Shown here: positions 36,507-46,693 of the stretch, in pieces
Layout: every line of letters starts with the position of its first letter
Position numbering within the stretch: position 1 is the stretch's first letter
DNA from: Thalassobius sp965218685
GTDB taxonomy: Bacteria; Pseudomonadota; Alphaproteobacteria; Rhodobacterales; Rhodobacteraceae
NCBI RefSeq assembly: GCF_965218685.1
Contig: NZ_OZ244657.1
Coordinates: 1,178,001 to 1,242,000 of the forward strand
DNA length: 64,000 nucleotides
Direction of reading: 5' to 3'
The notes under the pieces: model-generated
The model's input: only the letters and a program-made list of their open reading frames with translations
Databases searched by the model: none
Told to the model about the DNA's origin: nothing
Position numbers and translations under genes: made by a program

Positions 36507-37141
36507 GAGCGGAAAAGCCTTGTGTATTGAGTTTCGTGTTTCATCGACGCGATGTCGGCCAGGATGGTTGTGCCGCCCAGGTCGTCAAGTGTCAGGTCGG
36601 CGGCTTGGCGAGTGATATCCTCGCACAGTGGTGACAGGGCAGCGATGATCGCCTGCCCCTCGGTCTGGCCCAGCGGCACCAGCCGGATCGCGGCCGAGGT
36701 CAGGTTGGACGCGAAACCGTGCAGATACATCGCGCAGGTTTGGGGCAGGGGGATGCCCTGACGCGCGGCGGCATGGCCAAGGGCCACCGGATAGGTCAGG
36801 TTGGGCAGCGCCTCGCCCCAGATGGCGGCCGTTGTCCGGCAAAAGGCTGCGCCCTGTTGTTCGGTCTCCAGCAGGCGTTCCGCCGAGGGCGCAAAAGCGC
36901 GGGCCAGCGCGTCCACCTCGGCCAGATCCGCACCGCGATAGGCGGCGTGCAGCAGGATCGCATCATTGCGCCCGGTCCCGTGCCGCAGGATGTCCGTCAG
37001 CCAATCCTGAAAACTGGCCGCATCGGTGACCTGCCCCGCCTCGATTGCCCATTCCAACCCGTGGCTATAGCTGAACGCCCCCACCGGATAGGCAGGCGAC
37101 AGCCATTGCGTCAGGGTCAGGAGATGCGAGTCAGTGATCAT
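36503..37141 (-). CDS. ureF: Urease accessory protein UreF
   Basis: 212 residues, all-helical UreF family, starting MITDSHLLTLTQWLSPAYPVGAFSYSHGLE. It joins UreD and UreG in the activation complex that loads nickel and the lysine carbamate. The start at 37141 overlaps the ureE end by eleven bases; the frame extends further upstream but that part is antisense-like and not conserved. Confidence 0.95.
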   Translation of the reverse strand: MITDSHLLTLTQWLSPAYPVGAFSYSHGLEWAIEAGQVTDAASFQDWLTDILRHGTGRNDAILLHAAYRGADLAEVDALARAFAPSAERLLETEQQGAAFCRTTAAIWGEALPNLTYPVALGHAAARQGIPLPQTCAMYLHGFASNLTSAAIRLVPLGQTEGQAIIAALSPLCEDITRQAADLTLDDLGGTTILADIASMKHETQYTRLFRS

Positions 37142-37613
37142 GGGAATGCGTGTGCAACGTCTTGCCGTGGTCATGCGAATGCGTGCGGCCATGCCCATAG
37201 GCCCCGCCCTCGGGCAGGAAGGGTTCCTCAACCTCGGTCACTGTCGCCCCCAGATGGGACAGCATTGCCATGATCACATGATCGCGCAGGATCAGCAGGC
37301 GCGTATCCTCGATCTGGCAAGGGGTGTGGCGGTTGCCGATATGCCAGGCCAGTCGGGGCAGGTGGTCTCCCGTCACTTGCAGCAGGTTTTCCGGCGCGGC
37401 CAGAACGCGGATATGCGAACCATCCGTCAGCGTGAACGCATCGCCCTGATTCAGGTTCTCGGTATGCTCCAGATCCACCAGAAATGCCGTACCATCGTCT
37501 GCGACAAGCCGTTTACGGCGCAAAAAGCGGTCGTCATAGGACAGGGTGACGGTTTTCGCAGCTGTTCCGGCGTCCAGATCGCGGGTGATGGTATGAGCTG
37601 TTGTCAGGGCCAT
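37131..37613 (-). CDS. ureE: Urease nickel chaperone UreE
   Basis: About 160 residues. The N-terminal beta domain is followed by the metal-binding domain with LAWHIGNRHTPCQI and ILRDHVIMAMLSHLGA. The C-terminal tail is His-rich (GHGRTHSHDHGKTLHTHSHDH region), an extra nickel-binding extension. The start is ATG at 37613 (MALTTAHTITRD); a TTG at 37625 is in frame. Confidence 0.95.
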   Translation of the reverse strand: MALTTAHTITRDLDAGTAAKTVTLSYDDRFLRRKRLVADDGTAFLVDLEHTENLNQGDAFTLTDGSHIRVLAAPENLLQVTGDHLPRLAWHIGNRHTPCQIEDTRLLILRDHVIMAMLSHLGATVTEVEEPFLPEGGAYGHGRTHSHDHGKTLHTHSHDH

Positions 37614-37691
37614 GGTTTTTCCCAAAACGATTCAAGTTTTATTAATCAGAATGCCCGAGCCTGAAGCGGACACACAAGAGCCGAGGCTGCC

Positions 37692-37860
37692 ATGCAATCT
37701 GAGATACTTCTTCGGGAACTGTCGGAAATTCGCGCCCAGATCGCGCGCCTGCAAGAACGCGAAGCGCATTTGCACGCCACGCTGCGCCTTGGACGCCTTG
37801 GCTGGAATCGGCCAGGATGGCCGATCCAAAGGGTGCAGGAAACAAGCAATCATGGCAGCC

Positions 37861-37871
<11 letters not shown>
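37692..37871 (+). CDS. Possible small coiled-coil protein inside the urease cluster, opposite strand
   Basis: 59 codons beginning MQSEILLRELSEIRAQIARL, with GAGG six bases before the ATG. Leucine and isoleucine follow a heptad-like spacing through the first 35 residues, then a Trp/Pro-rich tail (GWNRPGWPIQR). It lies on the plus strand in the 247-base gap between ureE and ureC and overlaps the ureC 3' end by eleven bases. The composition looks protein-like, but no family is recognised. The gap between two tightly packed genes supports it. It may still be chance. Confidence 0.4.
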
Positions 37872-39606
<1,735 letters not shown>

Positions 39607-39639
39607 AGCGGGATCCTTCGGACGTTTTCGGAAAGGCGC

Positions 39640-39945
39640 TTAGAGCGCGCCCATGACCTTTTGATTGAAACCATAGACGGTGCGACCGCCCGAGATCGGG
39701 ACCAGCGTCACCTCGCGGCGTTGGCCGGGTTCGAAACGCACAGCGGTGCCTGCGGCGATGTCCAGGCGCATGCCGCGCGCGGCCTCGCGGTCAAAGTCCA
39801 GCGCGGGGTTGGTTTCATAGAAATGGTAGTGCGAGCCAACCTGCACGGGCCGGTCACCGGTATTTGCCACCATCAGGGTTACAGGCGTGCTGCCCTCGTT
39901 CAGGGTCAGCTCGCCTTCTGCGGGGAACAGCTCGCCGGGGATCAT
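39640..39945 (-). CDS. ureB: Urease beta subunit
   Basis: 101 residues starting MIPGELFPAEGEL, with the conserved VGSHYHFYETNPALDFDR. The start overlaps the stop of the preceding small gene by ATGA, which decides against the in-frame ATG at 39957. Structural subunit of the trimer of trimers. Confidence 0.96.
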   Translation of the reverse strand: MIPGELFPAEGELTLNEGSTPVTLMVANTGDRPVQVGSHYHFYETNPALDFDREAARGMRLDIAAGTAVRFEPGQRREVTLVPISGGRTVYGFNQKVMGAL

Positions 39946-40124
39946 TTGCGGCCCCATGCGATCAGGGCGGCCAGACCAACCGCAACAGAGCCGGCCAGCA
40001 GCGGCAGCCAGCTGGAGTCATTTGCGTGGGGGTGCAGGTGCATCCCGTCATGGGCCAGCGCGGGCACGGCGATCAGGGCGGTCAGGGCTGCGGTGATCAG
40101 GGCGGTGGTTGTCAGGAATTTCAT
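39942..40124 (-). CDS. Small His-rich membrane protein encoded between ureA and ureB
   Basis: 60 residues. The N-terminus MKFLTTTALITAALTALIAVPALA is a signal peptide. A short periplasmic stretch HDGMHLHPHAND, with four His, follows, then one membrane helix (WLPLLAGSVAVGLAALIAW) and a basic GRK end. The gene has 12 bases before it after ureA and overlaps ureB by ATGA, so it is firmly part of the operon. The His cluster suggests metal binding, perhaps nickel capture at the membrane. Similar small ORFs occur in other Rhodobacterales urease operons to my knowledge, but no function is established. Confidence 0.75.
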   Translation of the reverse strand: MKFLTTTALITAALTALIAVPALAHDGMHLHPHANDSSWLPLLAGSVAVGLAALIAWGRK

Positions 40125-40136
40125 GGGGTGGTCCTT

Positions 40137-40439
40137 TTAGCGAATGGGGTTGTGGACGGTGACCAGCTTGGTGCCGTCGGGAAAGGTGGCTTCGACCTGC
40201 ACTTCGTGGATCATCTCGGCGATGCCCTCCATGCATTGGTCGCGGGTGATGACCTGTGCGCCCGCCATCATCAGGTCGGCGACGCTGCGCCCGTCGCGCG
40301 CGCCTTCGACCACGGCGTCGGTGATCAGGGCGATTGCCTCGGGATGGTTCAGCTTCACGCCACGGGACAGGCGCTTGCGGGCGACCTCGGCGGCCATGGC
40401 GATCAGGAGTTTGTCTTTTTCACGCGGAGTCAGGTTCAT
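40137..40439 (-). CDS. ureA: Urease gamma subunit
   Basis: 100 residues, full length, MNLTPREKDKLLIAMAAEVARKR at the start and the family signature IHEVQVEATFPDGTKLVTVHNPI at the end. It begins one base after the ureD stop. Confidence 0.97.
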   Translation of the reverse strand: MNLTPREKDKLLIAMAAEVARKRLSRGVKLNHPEAIALITDAVVEGARDGRSVADLMMAGAQVITRDQCMEGIAEMIHEVQVEATFPDGTKLVTVHNPIR

Positions 40440-40440
40440 G

Positions 40441-41385
40441 TCAGATCATCCAGGTTCGGGGAAGGTTAGCGCCGTTCAGATGGGTCAGAACGGGGATCAG
40501 GGATTGACGCAGGACAAAGCTATCCCGCGCCAGAATGCGGGCGAACAACAGGCCGGGGCGGATCAGGGACACACCGCCGGTGTCCGGCATCAGGTCGCGC
40601 ACAGGGGCCAGGTGCGCCTCGGCCTCGGGGGCGGCAAAGATGACCGAGGTCATGGCGCCAGCACCGTTCAGCATGGCCGTGCGGGGCAGGTCAGGCAGGG
40701 TGCCCGTGTCCAGCCGCAGCGTGTCAGCAAAAATCAGGTCATCGTCACGGCGAATGCGGATGCGGTCACGCAGGTGCGTGGCGCTCAGGGTCTCACCCAT
40801 GGCGCTGCGGCCCAGGATCAGCGATTCGACTGCCAGCAGACGGGAATCGGTGGCCATATCTATGGTCAGGCTTCGGTCCAGGGCGCCGTGATCAAACAGG
40901 ATGGTTTCCTGGGGCAGCCAGTCCAGCCGAGCGCCGGGGGCCACGGTCAGATGGTTTTCCACGTGGCCAACCTCGCCCGGCTGCGCGCGATAGATGCGTT
41001 CCGCCGCTTGAGTGGTCAGGCAAAGGCGTGAATTCTCGCCAGCTGCGGCGTGGAAATTCAGGCGGTCACCGCCGGTTATACCCCCGGCCGTATTCAGGAA
41101 AACTCCGGTCAGGCGATCATTGCTGCCATGTGGAAATAGCGTCTTCAGACAGCCAGATGTGCGGAAATCCGACAGGACCGAGCCGCCATCCCTTGCCTTG
41201 GAACAGACCAGAGCCTGCCCCACTGCGCGCGGCTGCTGTGGGATGTCTGCTTTGGGTGATATGTCCGCCAGTACTTGGATGGGTGCCTCCGATTTCGTGC
41301 AAAACGAGTCGCACAGAGAGGCAGCACATGAAAGATGGATGCTCAAAAACCGGGCTAGAGAGGGAAAACTGCGCCCCAAATGCAC
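40441..41385 (-). CDS. ureD: Urease accessory protein UreD (start uncertain)
   Basis: The conserved body begins QQPRAVGQALVCSK and runs through GGITGGDRLNF, LTTQAAERIYR and LDWLPQETILFDHGALDRS, all UreD/UreH hallmarks. UreD is the scaffold on which UreF and UreG activate urease. The first possible start in the frame is GTG at 41385 (314 residues), with TTG at 41379 and 41346; none has a good binding site. The only strong Shine-Dalgarno (GGAGG) points at ATC at 41280, which would give 279 residues, the usual length. Coordinates given are therefore the maximum. First gene of the ure operon, divergent from urtA. Confidence 0.9.
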   Translation of the reverse strand: MHLGRSFPSLARFLSIHLSCAASLCDSFCTKSEAPIQVLADISPKADIPQQPRAVGQALVCSKARDGGSVLSDFRTSGCLKTLFPHGSNDRLTGVFLNTAGGITGGDRLNFHAAAGENSRLCLTTQAAERIYRAQPGEVGHVENHLTVAPGARLDWLPQETILFDHGALDRSLTIDMATDSRLLAVESLILGRSAMGETLSATHLRDRIRIRRDDDLIFADTLRLDTGTLPDLPRTAMLNGAGAMTSVIFAAPEAEAHLAPVRDLMPDTGGVSLIRPGLLFARILARDSFVLRQSLIPVLTHLNGANLPRTWMI

Positions 41386-41440
41386 AATGGATAGGCAATA
41401 GTGGTTAATGTGGCCTAATTATTGAGCATACCGGAGGAAT

Positions 41441-41515
41441 GCAAACCTGACTCTGGGTCAGGCGTTTGCAGAACGAAAGGCTTCATGACTTTGCTGTGCC
41501 TGCCCAAGGCGCAAA
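41441..41515 (+). promoter_or_regulatory. Two hairpins in the urtA upstream region
   Basis: Hairpin 1 (41441-41469): GCAAA-CCTGAC / GTCAGG-CG-TTTGC, eleven pairs with a two-base bulge. Hairpin 2 (41490-41515): TTTGC-TGT-GCC / GGC-GCAAA, eight pairs with a three-base bulge. Both end in TTTGC/GCAAA pairing. They could form a structured leader or mark regulator binding upstream of the proposed sigma-54 promoter. No known riboswitch consensus was recognised. Confidence 0.35.
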
Positions 41516-41616
41516 AAACTGCCAGGGCGTGTGGACGACCGATCAAGACGTGGAAATCAGAAGCGGCCGCCACACTAGTGCAACAAAAACAATGTTGCGG
41601 GGCTCAGGTAAGGTTT

Positions 41617-41631
41617 TGGCCGGCCTGTTGC
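41617..41631 (+). promoter_or_regulatory. Candidate sigma-54 promoter for urtA
   Basis: TGGCCGGCCTGTTGC fits the -24/-12 pattern: GG at 41618-41619 and GC at 41630-41631 with exactly ten bases between. It lies 38 bases before the urtA start. RpoN/NtrC control is usual for urea uptake genes. The element overlaps a self-complementary GGCCGGCC stretch. Confidence 0.45.
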
Positions 41632-41668
41632 AAGGCCAAAGCCTGCGTCCCCGCCTCGGAGGATCACT

Positions 41669-42946
41669 ATGAACTTTATCAAAGCCACTCTGGCCGGCGC
41701 TCTGACCCTGAGCCTGACCGCACCGGCCTTCGCTGCCGATGACACCATCAAAGTCGGTGTTCTGCACTCCCTGTCCGGCACCATGGCGATTTCGGAAACC
41801 ACTCTGAAAGACACCATGCTGATGCTGATTGACGAGCAAAACGCCAAGGGCGGTGTGCTGGGCAAAAAGCTGGAGGCCGTCGTCGTTGACCCTGCGTCCG
41901 ACTGGCCGCTGTTCGCTGAGAAAGCCCGCGAGCTGCTGACCGTGCAAGACGTCGACGTGATCTTCGGCAGCTGGACCTCGGTTAGCCGTAAATCGGCCCT
42001 GCCAGTTCTGGAAGAGCTGAACGGCCTGATGTTCTACCCCGTTCAGTACGAAGGTGAAGAAAGCTCCAAGAACGTTTTCTACACCGGTGCCGCCCCGAAC
42101 CAACAGGCGATCCCGGCGACCGATTACTTCCTGGATGAACTGGGCGTCGAGAAATTCGCACTGCTGGGCACCGACTATGTCTACCCGCGTACCACCAACA
42201 ACATCCTGGAAAGCTATCTTCAGAGCAAAGGCATCGCGGCCGACGACATCTTCGTCAACTACACTCCGTTTGGCCATTCGGATTGGTCGAAAATCGTTGC
42301 TGACGTTGTCGCCCTGGGCGCTGACGGTAAAAAGGTCGGCGTAATCTCGACCATCAACGGCGACGCCAACATCGGTTTCTACAAAGAACTGGCCGCGGCT
42401 GGCGTGTCGGCTGACGATATCCCGGTTGTTGCATTCTCGGTCGGTGAAGAAGAGCTTTCGGGCCTGGATACCACCAACCTTGTTGGCCACCTGGCTGCAT
42501 GGAACTACTTCCAGTCCGCCGAAAGCGAACTGAACGAAGAGTTCATCGCCGCATGGAAAGCCCGCATGGGTGAAGAGCGCGTGACCAATGACCCGATGGA
42601 AGCACACGTGATTGGCTTCAACATGTACATCAAAGCTGTCGAAGCTGCCGGCACCACCGATGTTGATGCCGTTCGCACCGCGATGTACGGCATGGAAGTT
42701 CCGAACCTGACCGGCGGCACCGCCGTGATGCTGCCGAACCACCACCTGGCCAAACCGGTTCTGATCGGTGAAATCCAGGCCGATGGTCAGTTCGACATCA
42801 TCAGCCAGACCACCGAAGTTCCCGGTGATGCATGGACCGATTTCCTGCCGGAATCGGCTGTCCTGAAGTCCGACTGGAAAGAGCTGGGCTGCGGTATGTA
42901 CAACACCGAAACCGAAACCTGCGTTCAGATCAAATCCAACTACTGA
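41669..42946 (+). CDS. urtA: Urea ABC transporter substrate-binding protein UrtA
   Basis: 425 residues. Signal peptide MNFIKATLAGALTLSLTAPAFA, then the periplasmic type I binding fold with VGVLHSLSGTMAISE, FGSWTSVSRKSALPV and NGLMFYPVQYEGEE, the UrtA signatures. It binds urea for the UrtBCDE permease. GGAGG lies six bases before the start. Divergent urease genes confirm the substrate. Confidence 0.96.
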   Translation: MNFIKATLAGALTLSLTAPAFAADDTIKVGVLHSLSGTMAISETTLKDTMLMLIDEQNAKGGVLGKKLEAVVVDPASDWPLFAEKARELLTVQDVDVIFGSWTSVSRKSALPVLEELNGLMFYPVQYEGEESSKNVFYTGAAPNQQAIPATDYFLDELGVEKFALLGTDYVYPRTTNNILESYLQSKGIAADDIFVNYTPFGHSDWSKIVADVVALGADGKKVGVISTINGDANIGFYKELAAAGVSADDIPVVAFSVGEEELSGLDTTNLVGHLAAWNYFQSAESELNEEFIAAWKARMGEERVTNDPMEAHVIGFNMYIKAVEAAGTTDVDAVRTAMYGMEVPNLTGGTAVMLPNHHLAKPVLIGEIQADGQFDIISQTTEVPGDAWTDFLPESAVLKSDWKELGCGMYNTETETCVQIKSNY

Positions 42947-43029
42947 TCTGACCCTCTGACGATCGAAGGGGGCGTGCGCGCCCTCTTCTCCTCCTCCAAT
43001 CACGACTTTACATTCGCGGATCCCCTAGT

Positions 43030-44985
43030 ATGCGGCACTTTTTCTCTCTCTTGCTCGCACTGGTGATGCTTGCCCTGCCGATGCAGGCCACCGCCGGTCC
43101 TGTGCAAGACCTACTGCAACAATATCGCAGCGTGATCGAGAAAAGCTCGCGCAAGACCATTCAGCCCGCGATTGATGCCCTGGCCAGCAGTGGCCTACCC
43201 GAGGCGCAGACCGTCCTTCAAGCCTGGCAAGCCAAGAATATGTGGCAACGCGAGGCGGACGGGCTGTTTTTCATCGGGGAAAAGCTGCCCTCGAAATCCT
43301 ATCAGCTGACCGACTTCGAAACCGGAGAGGTCGTTGGTGAATACCCCAAGAAAGAGCTGAAACAGCTGAAGCCAAACAGTGGCATTCGCGCCCTGATCGG
43401 CACTGCGCTGGTGCAGTTCCAGCTGTCTGACCCCGATACCGCGCGCCGTTGGGACGCCGTGATCTCGATCGAGCGCGACCCCGCGCCCGAGCATCTGGCT
43501 CCGCTGCGCAAGGCCATCGACAACGAACCCGATCCTGATCTGAAGGCCAAGAAGCTGCGGCTGGAACGGCTGCTGACCATTGCATACGACGGCGAAATAT
43601 CGAACCGGATCGAGGCAATCAAAGCTTTTGAAACCGATCTGGGCGTGGACGTCCGCGCCACACTGAATCCGCTGATGACGACCAAACGGATGGTGTTTGC
43701 CGGAGCGCCCGATGCCAAGCTGAATGTTGCGACCCTGCTGAAGCCGGGCAGCGATGCTCTGTCCGAAACCGAGGCCTATGACCTGCTGGTCAAGGCCAAG
43801 CTGGCGCCCGCGCTGATTGAGGCCGATGAAATCCGCAACACCCTGGCTGCCAATATCGTAGGCGGCACCGTGGGCGGCGTCCCGTTGGCCGAGTTGAACA
43901 CGCATGAGGCGCGCGCCCGTGCTTATGCGGCTTTGGCTGCGGCGGGCACTGTCCCCCCAGCGCCATCAACTGCTGACGTGCAGGCATCACTGGCCGCACA
44001 CAGTTTTGCCGATGTCTATGACGAGCCCGCCAAGGCCGTGACGGATGCAGCCGCAGAGGCGCTGACATCCATCGAGCTGCGCGTCGGTATGAACCAGGCG
44101 CTGGACCTGGGGCTGGACGCGCTGTCGCTGGCCTCGATTTACTTTCTGGCGGCCATTGGTCTGGCCATCACCTTTGGCGTAATGGGCGTGATCAACATGG
44201 CCCATGGCGAGTTCATCATGATGGGCGCCTATACCGGCTACGTGGTGCAGCAGATTGTCCCCGACTACACCGTGTCGATCATCGTTGCGATCCCGCTGGC
44301 CTTTGCAGTGACCTTTGCCGCCGGTGTGGCAATGGAGCGTCTGGTGATCCGCTGGCTGTATAATCGCCCGCTGGAAACTCTGCTGGCGACCTTCGGGATT
44401 TCCATCGCGTTGCAACAGCTTGCCAAGAACATCTTTGGCACGCAGGCCCGTCCGCTGACCTCGCCCGCGTGGCTGGATGGGGCGTGGGTGATGAATGACG
44501 TGGTCTCGATCAGCTATATCCGCATCGCGATCTTCGTTCTGGCACTGATTTTCCTGGGCGTGTTCCTGTTCATCATGAAGCGCACCCGGCTGGGTCTGGA
44601 GACGCGTGCGGTTACGCAAAACCCGCGCATGGCATCCAGCATGGGCATCAACAAGGACAAAGTGAATATGCTGACCTTTGGCCTGGGGTCGGGCATCGCT
44701 GGGATCGCTGGAGTGGCCATCGGCCTGTTCGCCAAGGTCACCTCGGAGCTGGGCAGCGACTATATCGTCCAAAGCTTCATGACAGTGGTTGTCGGCGGTG
44801 TCGGCAACATCTGGGGCACCTTGGCGGGCGCCGCGATGATCGGCTTCCTGCAGAAGGGGATCGAGTGGTTGAACCCGTCCAATACCCTGGCGGCGCAGAC
44901 CTACATGATCGTCTTTATTATTATCTTCATCCAGTTCCGCCCAAGGGGCATCATCGCCCTCAAGGGCCGCGCGGCAGGAGACTGA
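43030..44985 (+). CDS. urtB: Urea ABC transporter permease UrtB
   Basis: 651 residues: a signal-like N-terminus (MRHFFSLLLALVMLALPMQA), a long extracytoplasmic N-terminal domain (about 25 to 345) peculiar to UrtB, and a LivH-type permease domain (about 350 to 651) with GVMGVINMAHGEFIMMGAYTG and FIQFRPRGIIALKG. Forms the membrane channel with UrtC. It follows urtA by 83 bases. Confidence 0.95.
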   Translation: MRHFFSLLLALVMLALPMQATAGPVQDLLQQYRSVIEKSSRKTIQPAIDALASSGLPEAQTVLQAWQAKNMWQREADGLFFIGEKLPSKSYQLTDFETGEVVGEYPKKELKQLKPNSGIRALIGTALVQFQLSDPDTARRWDAVISIERDPAPEHLAPLRKAIDNEPDPDLKAKKLRLERLLTIAYDGEISNRIEAIKAFETDLGVDVRATLNPLMTTKRMVFAGAPDAKLNVATLLKPGSDALSETEAYDLLVKAKLAPALIEADEIRNTLAANIVGGTVGGVPLAELNTHEARARAYAALAAAGTVPPAPSTADVQASLAAHSFADVYDEPAKAVTDAAAEALTSIELRVGMNQALDLGLDALSLASIYFLAAIGLAITFGVMGVINMAHGEFIMMGAYTGYVVQQIVPDYTVSIIVAIPLAFAVTFAAGVAMERLVIRWLYNRPLETLLATFGISIALQQLAKNIFGTQARPLTSPAWLDGAWVMNDVVSISYIRIAIFVLALIFLGVFLFIMKRTRLGLETRAVTQNPRMASSMGINKDKVNMLTFGLGSGIAGIAGVAIGLFAKVTSELGSDYIVQSFMTVVVGGVGNIWGTLAGAAMIGFLQKGIEWLNPSNTLAAQTYMIVFIIIFIQFRPRGIIALKGRAAGD

Positions 44986-44987
44986 TC

Positions 44988-45464
44988 ATGGAGCTCGCCA
45001 TTCTATCCGCCCCCACTCCTGCGTTCGAGGCGCTGGTGAATGCGCATACGGATTTTTGCGACACCACCGCGCCGCCCGAAAGCTGTCACCGGCTGCCTGT
45101 CTCGCGTCTGTTTACCCCGGATTTGACGGTTTGGACGGTGATGGAACAGGACGATCTGATCGGCATGGGGGCGCTGAAGGAACTTTCGGACACGGACGGA
45201 GAGATTAAGTCTATGCACACCCGCTCCGCCGCGCGCGGCAAGGGCGTGGCGCGAAAGATTTTGCGGACTATCCTGACCGAAGCCAAATCGCGCGGATATA
45301 CCGGGCTGTGGCTGGAAACAGGCGTGCATCCCGGTTTCAATGCGGCCCGTGCGCTGTACCAGTCCCACGGGTTCGCTGAATGTCCGCCCTTCGGCGACTA
45401 TGCCCTTGATCCGCATAGCGTCTTCATGACCCTCGACCTCACCAAGAACGAGGCAATCCAATGA
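44988..45464 (+). CDS. GNAT-family N-acetyltransferase embedded in the urt operon
   Basis: 158 residues. The acetyl-CoA-binding motif A is SMHTRSAARGKGVARKILR (R-x-x-G-K-G-V-A), followed by RGYTGLWLETG and AARALYQSHGFAECPPFG, the PhnO/ElaA-like pattern. It begins two bases after the urtB stop and overlaps urtC by ATGA, so it is cotranscribed with the transporter. The acceptor substrate is unknown. It is not a usual member of urt operons, which suggests regulation of the transporter or simple hitch-hiking. Confidence 0.85.
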   Translation: MELAILSAPTPAFEALVNAHTDFCDTTAPPESCHRLPVSRLFTPDLTVWTVMEQDDLIGMGALKELSDTDGEIKSMHTRSAARGKGVARKILRTILTEAKSRGYTGLWLETGVHPGFNAARALYQSHGFAECPPFGDYALDPHSVFMTLDLTKNEAIQ

Positions 45465-46693
45465 AAAACACATTTATCATGCGCAACCCTTCGGTCCTGG
45501 TTTTCCTTGGCATCCTTGCGCTGTTCACGGTGGGCGTCACCCTGATGTCCGAGGCCACGGGCGCGGCGCTGATCTCGACCTCGTTCGTGAAAACCTTGGG
45601 CAAGACGCTGTGCCTGTGCCTGATCGCCATCGCGATGGATCTGGTCTGGGGCTATTGCGGCATCCTTAGCCTGGGCCATTTCGCCTTCTTCGGGCTTGGC
45701 GGTTACATGATCGGCATGTGGCTGATGTATGAACGCACCCGCGGGATCGTCGAAAGCTCGATGGCAAATGCAGAAATCCCGCCAACCGCTCAAGAGGTCG
45801 TGGACGCCATCGGCACACAGATTTTCGGCGTGGTCGGCAGCAGTGAATTCCCGTTGGTCTGGGCCTTTGCCGACAGTCTGGTGATCCAGCTGGCGCTGGT
45901 TGTAATCGTGCCGGGCATTCTGGCGCTGGTCTTTGGCTGGCTGGCTTTCCGCAGCCGCGTCACCGGCGTTTACCTGTCGATCCTGACCCAAGCGATGACG
46001 CTGGCCCTGTCGCTGTACCTGTTCCAGAACGACAGTGGTCTGCGCGGCAATAACGGCCTGTCCGGCCTGCAAAACCTGCCCGGTCTGGATAACGTCCCGC
46101 AGGCGACCGTGTCACTGTGGTTCTTCTGGGTCTCGGCGTTGGCGCTGGGGCTGGGCTATGTGCTGGCCGCCTGGGTTGTCTCGGGCAAGTTCGGCAGCGT
46201 GATCCGCGGCATCCGCGATGACGAACAACGCGTGCGTTTTCTTGGCTATTCGGTCGAGGGGTACAAGCTGTTTATCTTTGTGCTGACCGCCATGATCGCG
46301 GGCATTGCAGGGGCTCTGTATTATCCGCAGGCCGGTATCATCAACCCGGCCGAGATTGCGCCCATCGCCTCGATCTATCTGGCGGTCTGGGTGGCCATCG
46401 GGGGCCGAGGCCGCCTGTATGGCGCCGTCATCGGTGCGGCCTTTGTCTCGTTGGTGTCCACGTGGTTCACCGGAGGGCAGGCGCCCTCGATCCCGCTGGG
46501 GTTCTACACGATTGATTGGGTCGATTGGTGGCAGGTGGTGCTGGGGCTTAGCTTTGTTCTGGTGACGCTGTTCGCGCCCAAGGGTATCGGCGGGCTGTTC
46601 GATCTGGCCCAAGGCATTGCGGCCCCGCGTCGCCACGGCAAACCGCTGGGCCCTGATGCCGGCGCATTGCAAGAAAAGGAGGCGCAGGAATGA
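45461..46693 (+). CDS. urtC: Urea ABC transporter permease UrtC
   Basis: 410 residues, LivM-type permease with WGYCGILSLGHFAFFGLGGYMIGMW region and about ten membrane helices; YYPQAGIINPAEIAPIASIYL near the C-terminus matches UrtC. Couples with UrtB. ATGA overlaps join it to the acetyltransferase gene upstream and to urtD downstream. Confidence 0.95.
   Translation: MKNTFIMRNPSVLVFLGILALFTVGVTLMSEATGAALISTSFVKTLGKTLCLCLIAIAMDLVWGYCGILSLGHFAFFGLGGYMIGMWLMYERTRGIVESSMANAEIPPTAQEVVDAIGTQIFGVVGSSEFPLVWAFADSLVIQLALVVIVPGILALVFGWLAFRSRVTGVYLSILTQAMTLALSLYLFQNDSGLRGNNGLSGLQNLPGLDNVPQATVSLWFFWVSALALGLGYVLAAWVVSGKFGSVIRGIRDDEQRVRFLGYSVEGYKLFIFVLTAMIAGIAGALYYPQAGIINPAEIAPIASIYLAVWVAIGGRGRLYGAVIGAAFVSLVSTWFTGGQAPSIPLGFYTIDWVDWWQVVLGLSFVLVTLFAPKGIGGLFDLAQGIAAPRRHGKPLGPDAGALQEKEAQE

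Noticed and set aside
41561..41580. NotI and SpeI-like sites (GCGGCCGC, ACTAGT) close together before urtA, resembling a cloning polylinker
   Set aside because: Only two sites, no other vector sequence, and natural in GC-rich DNA; treated as chance.
41485..41742. 85-codon plus-strand frame before urtA, rich in Cys and Arg
   Set aside because: It runs out of frame into the urtA signal-peptide region and has no plausible binding site.
41543..43003. Minus-strand 486-residue frame opposite urtA
   Set aside because: Shadow of urtA; rich in Gln, Val and His with no recognisable domain.
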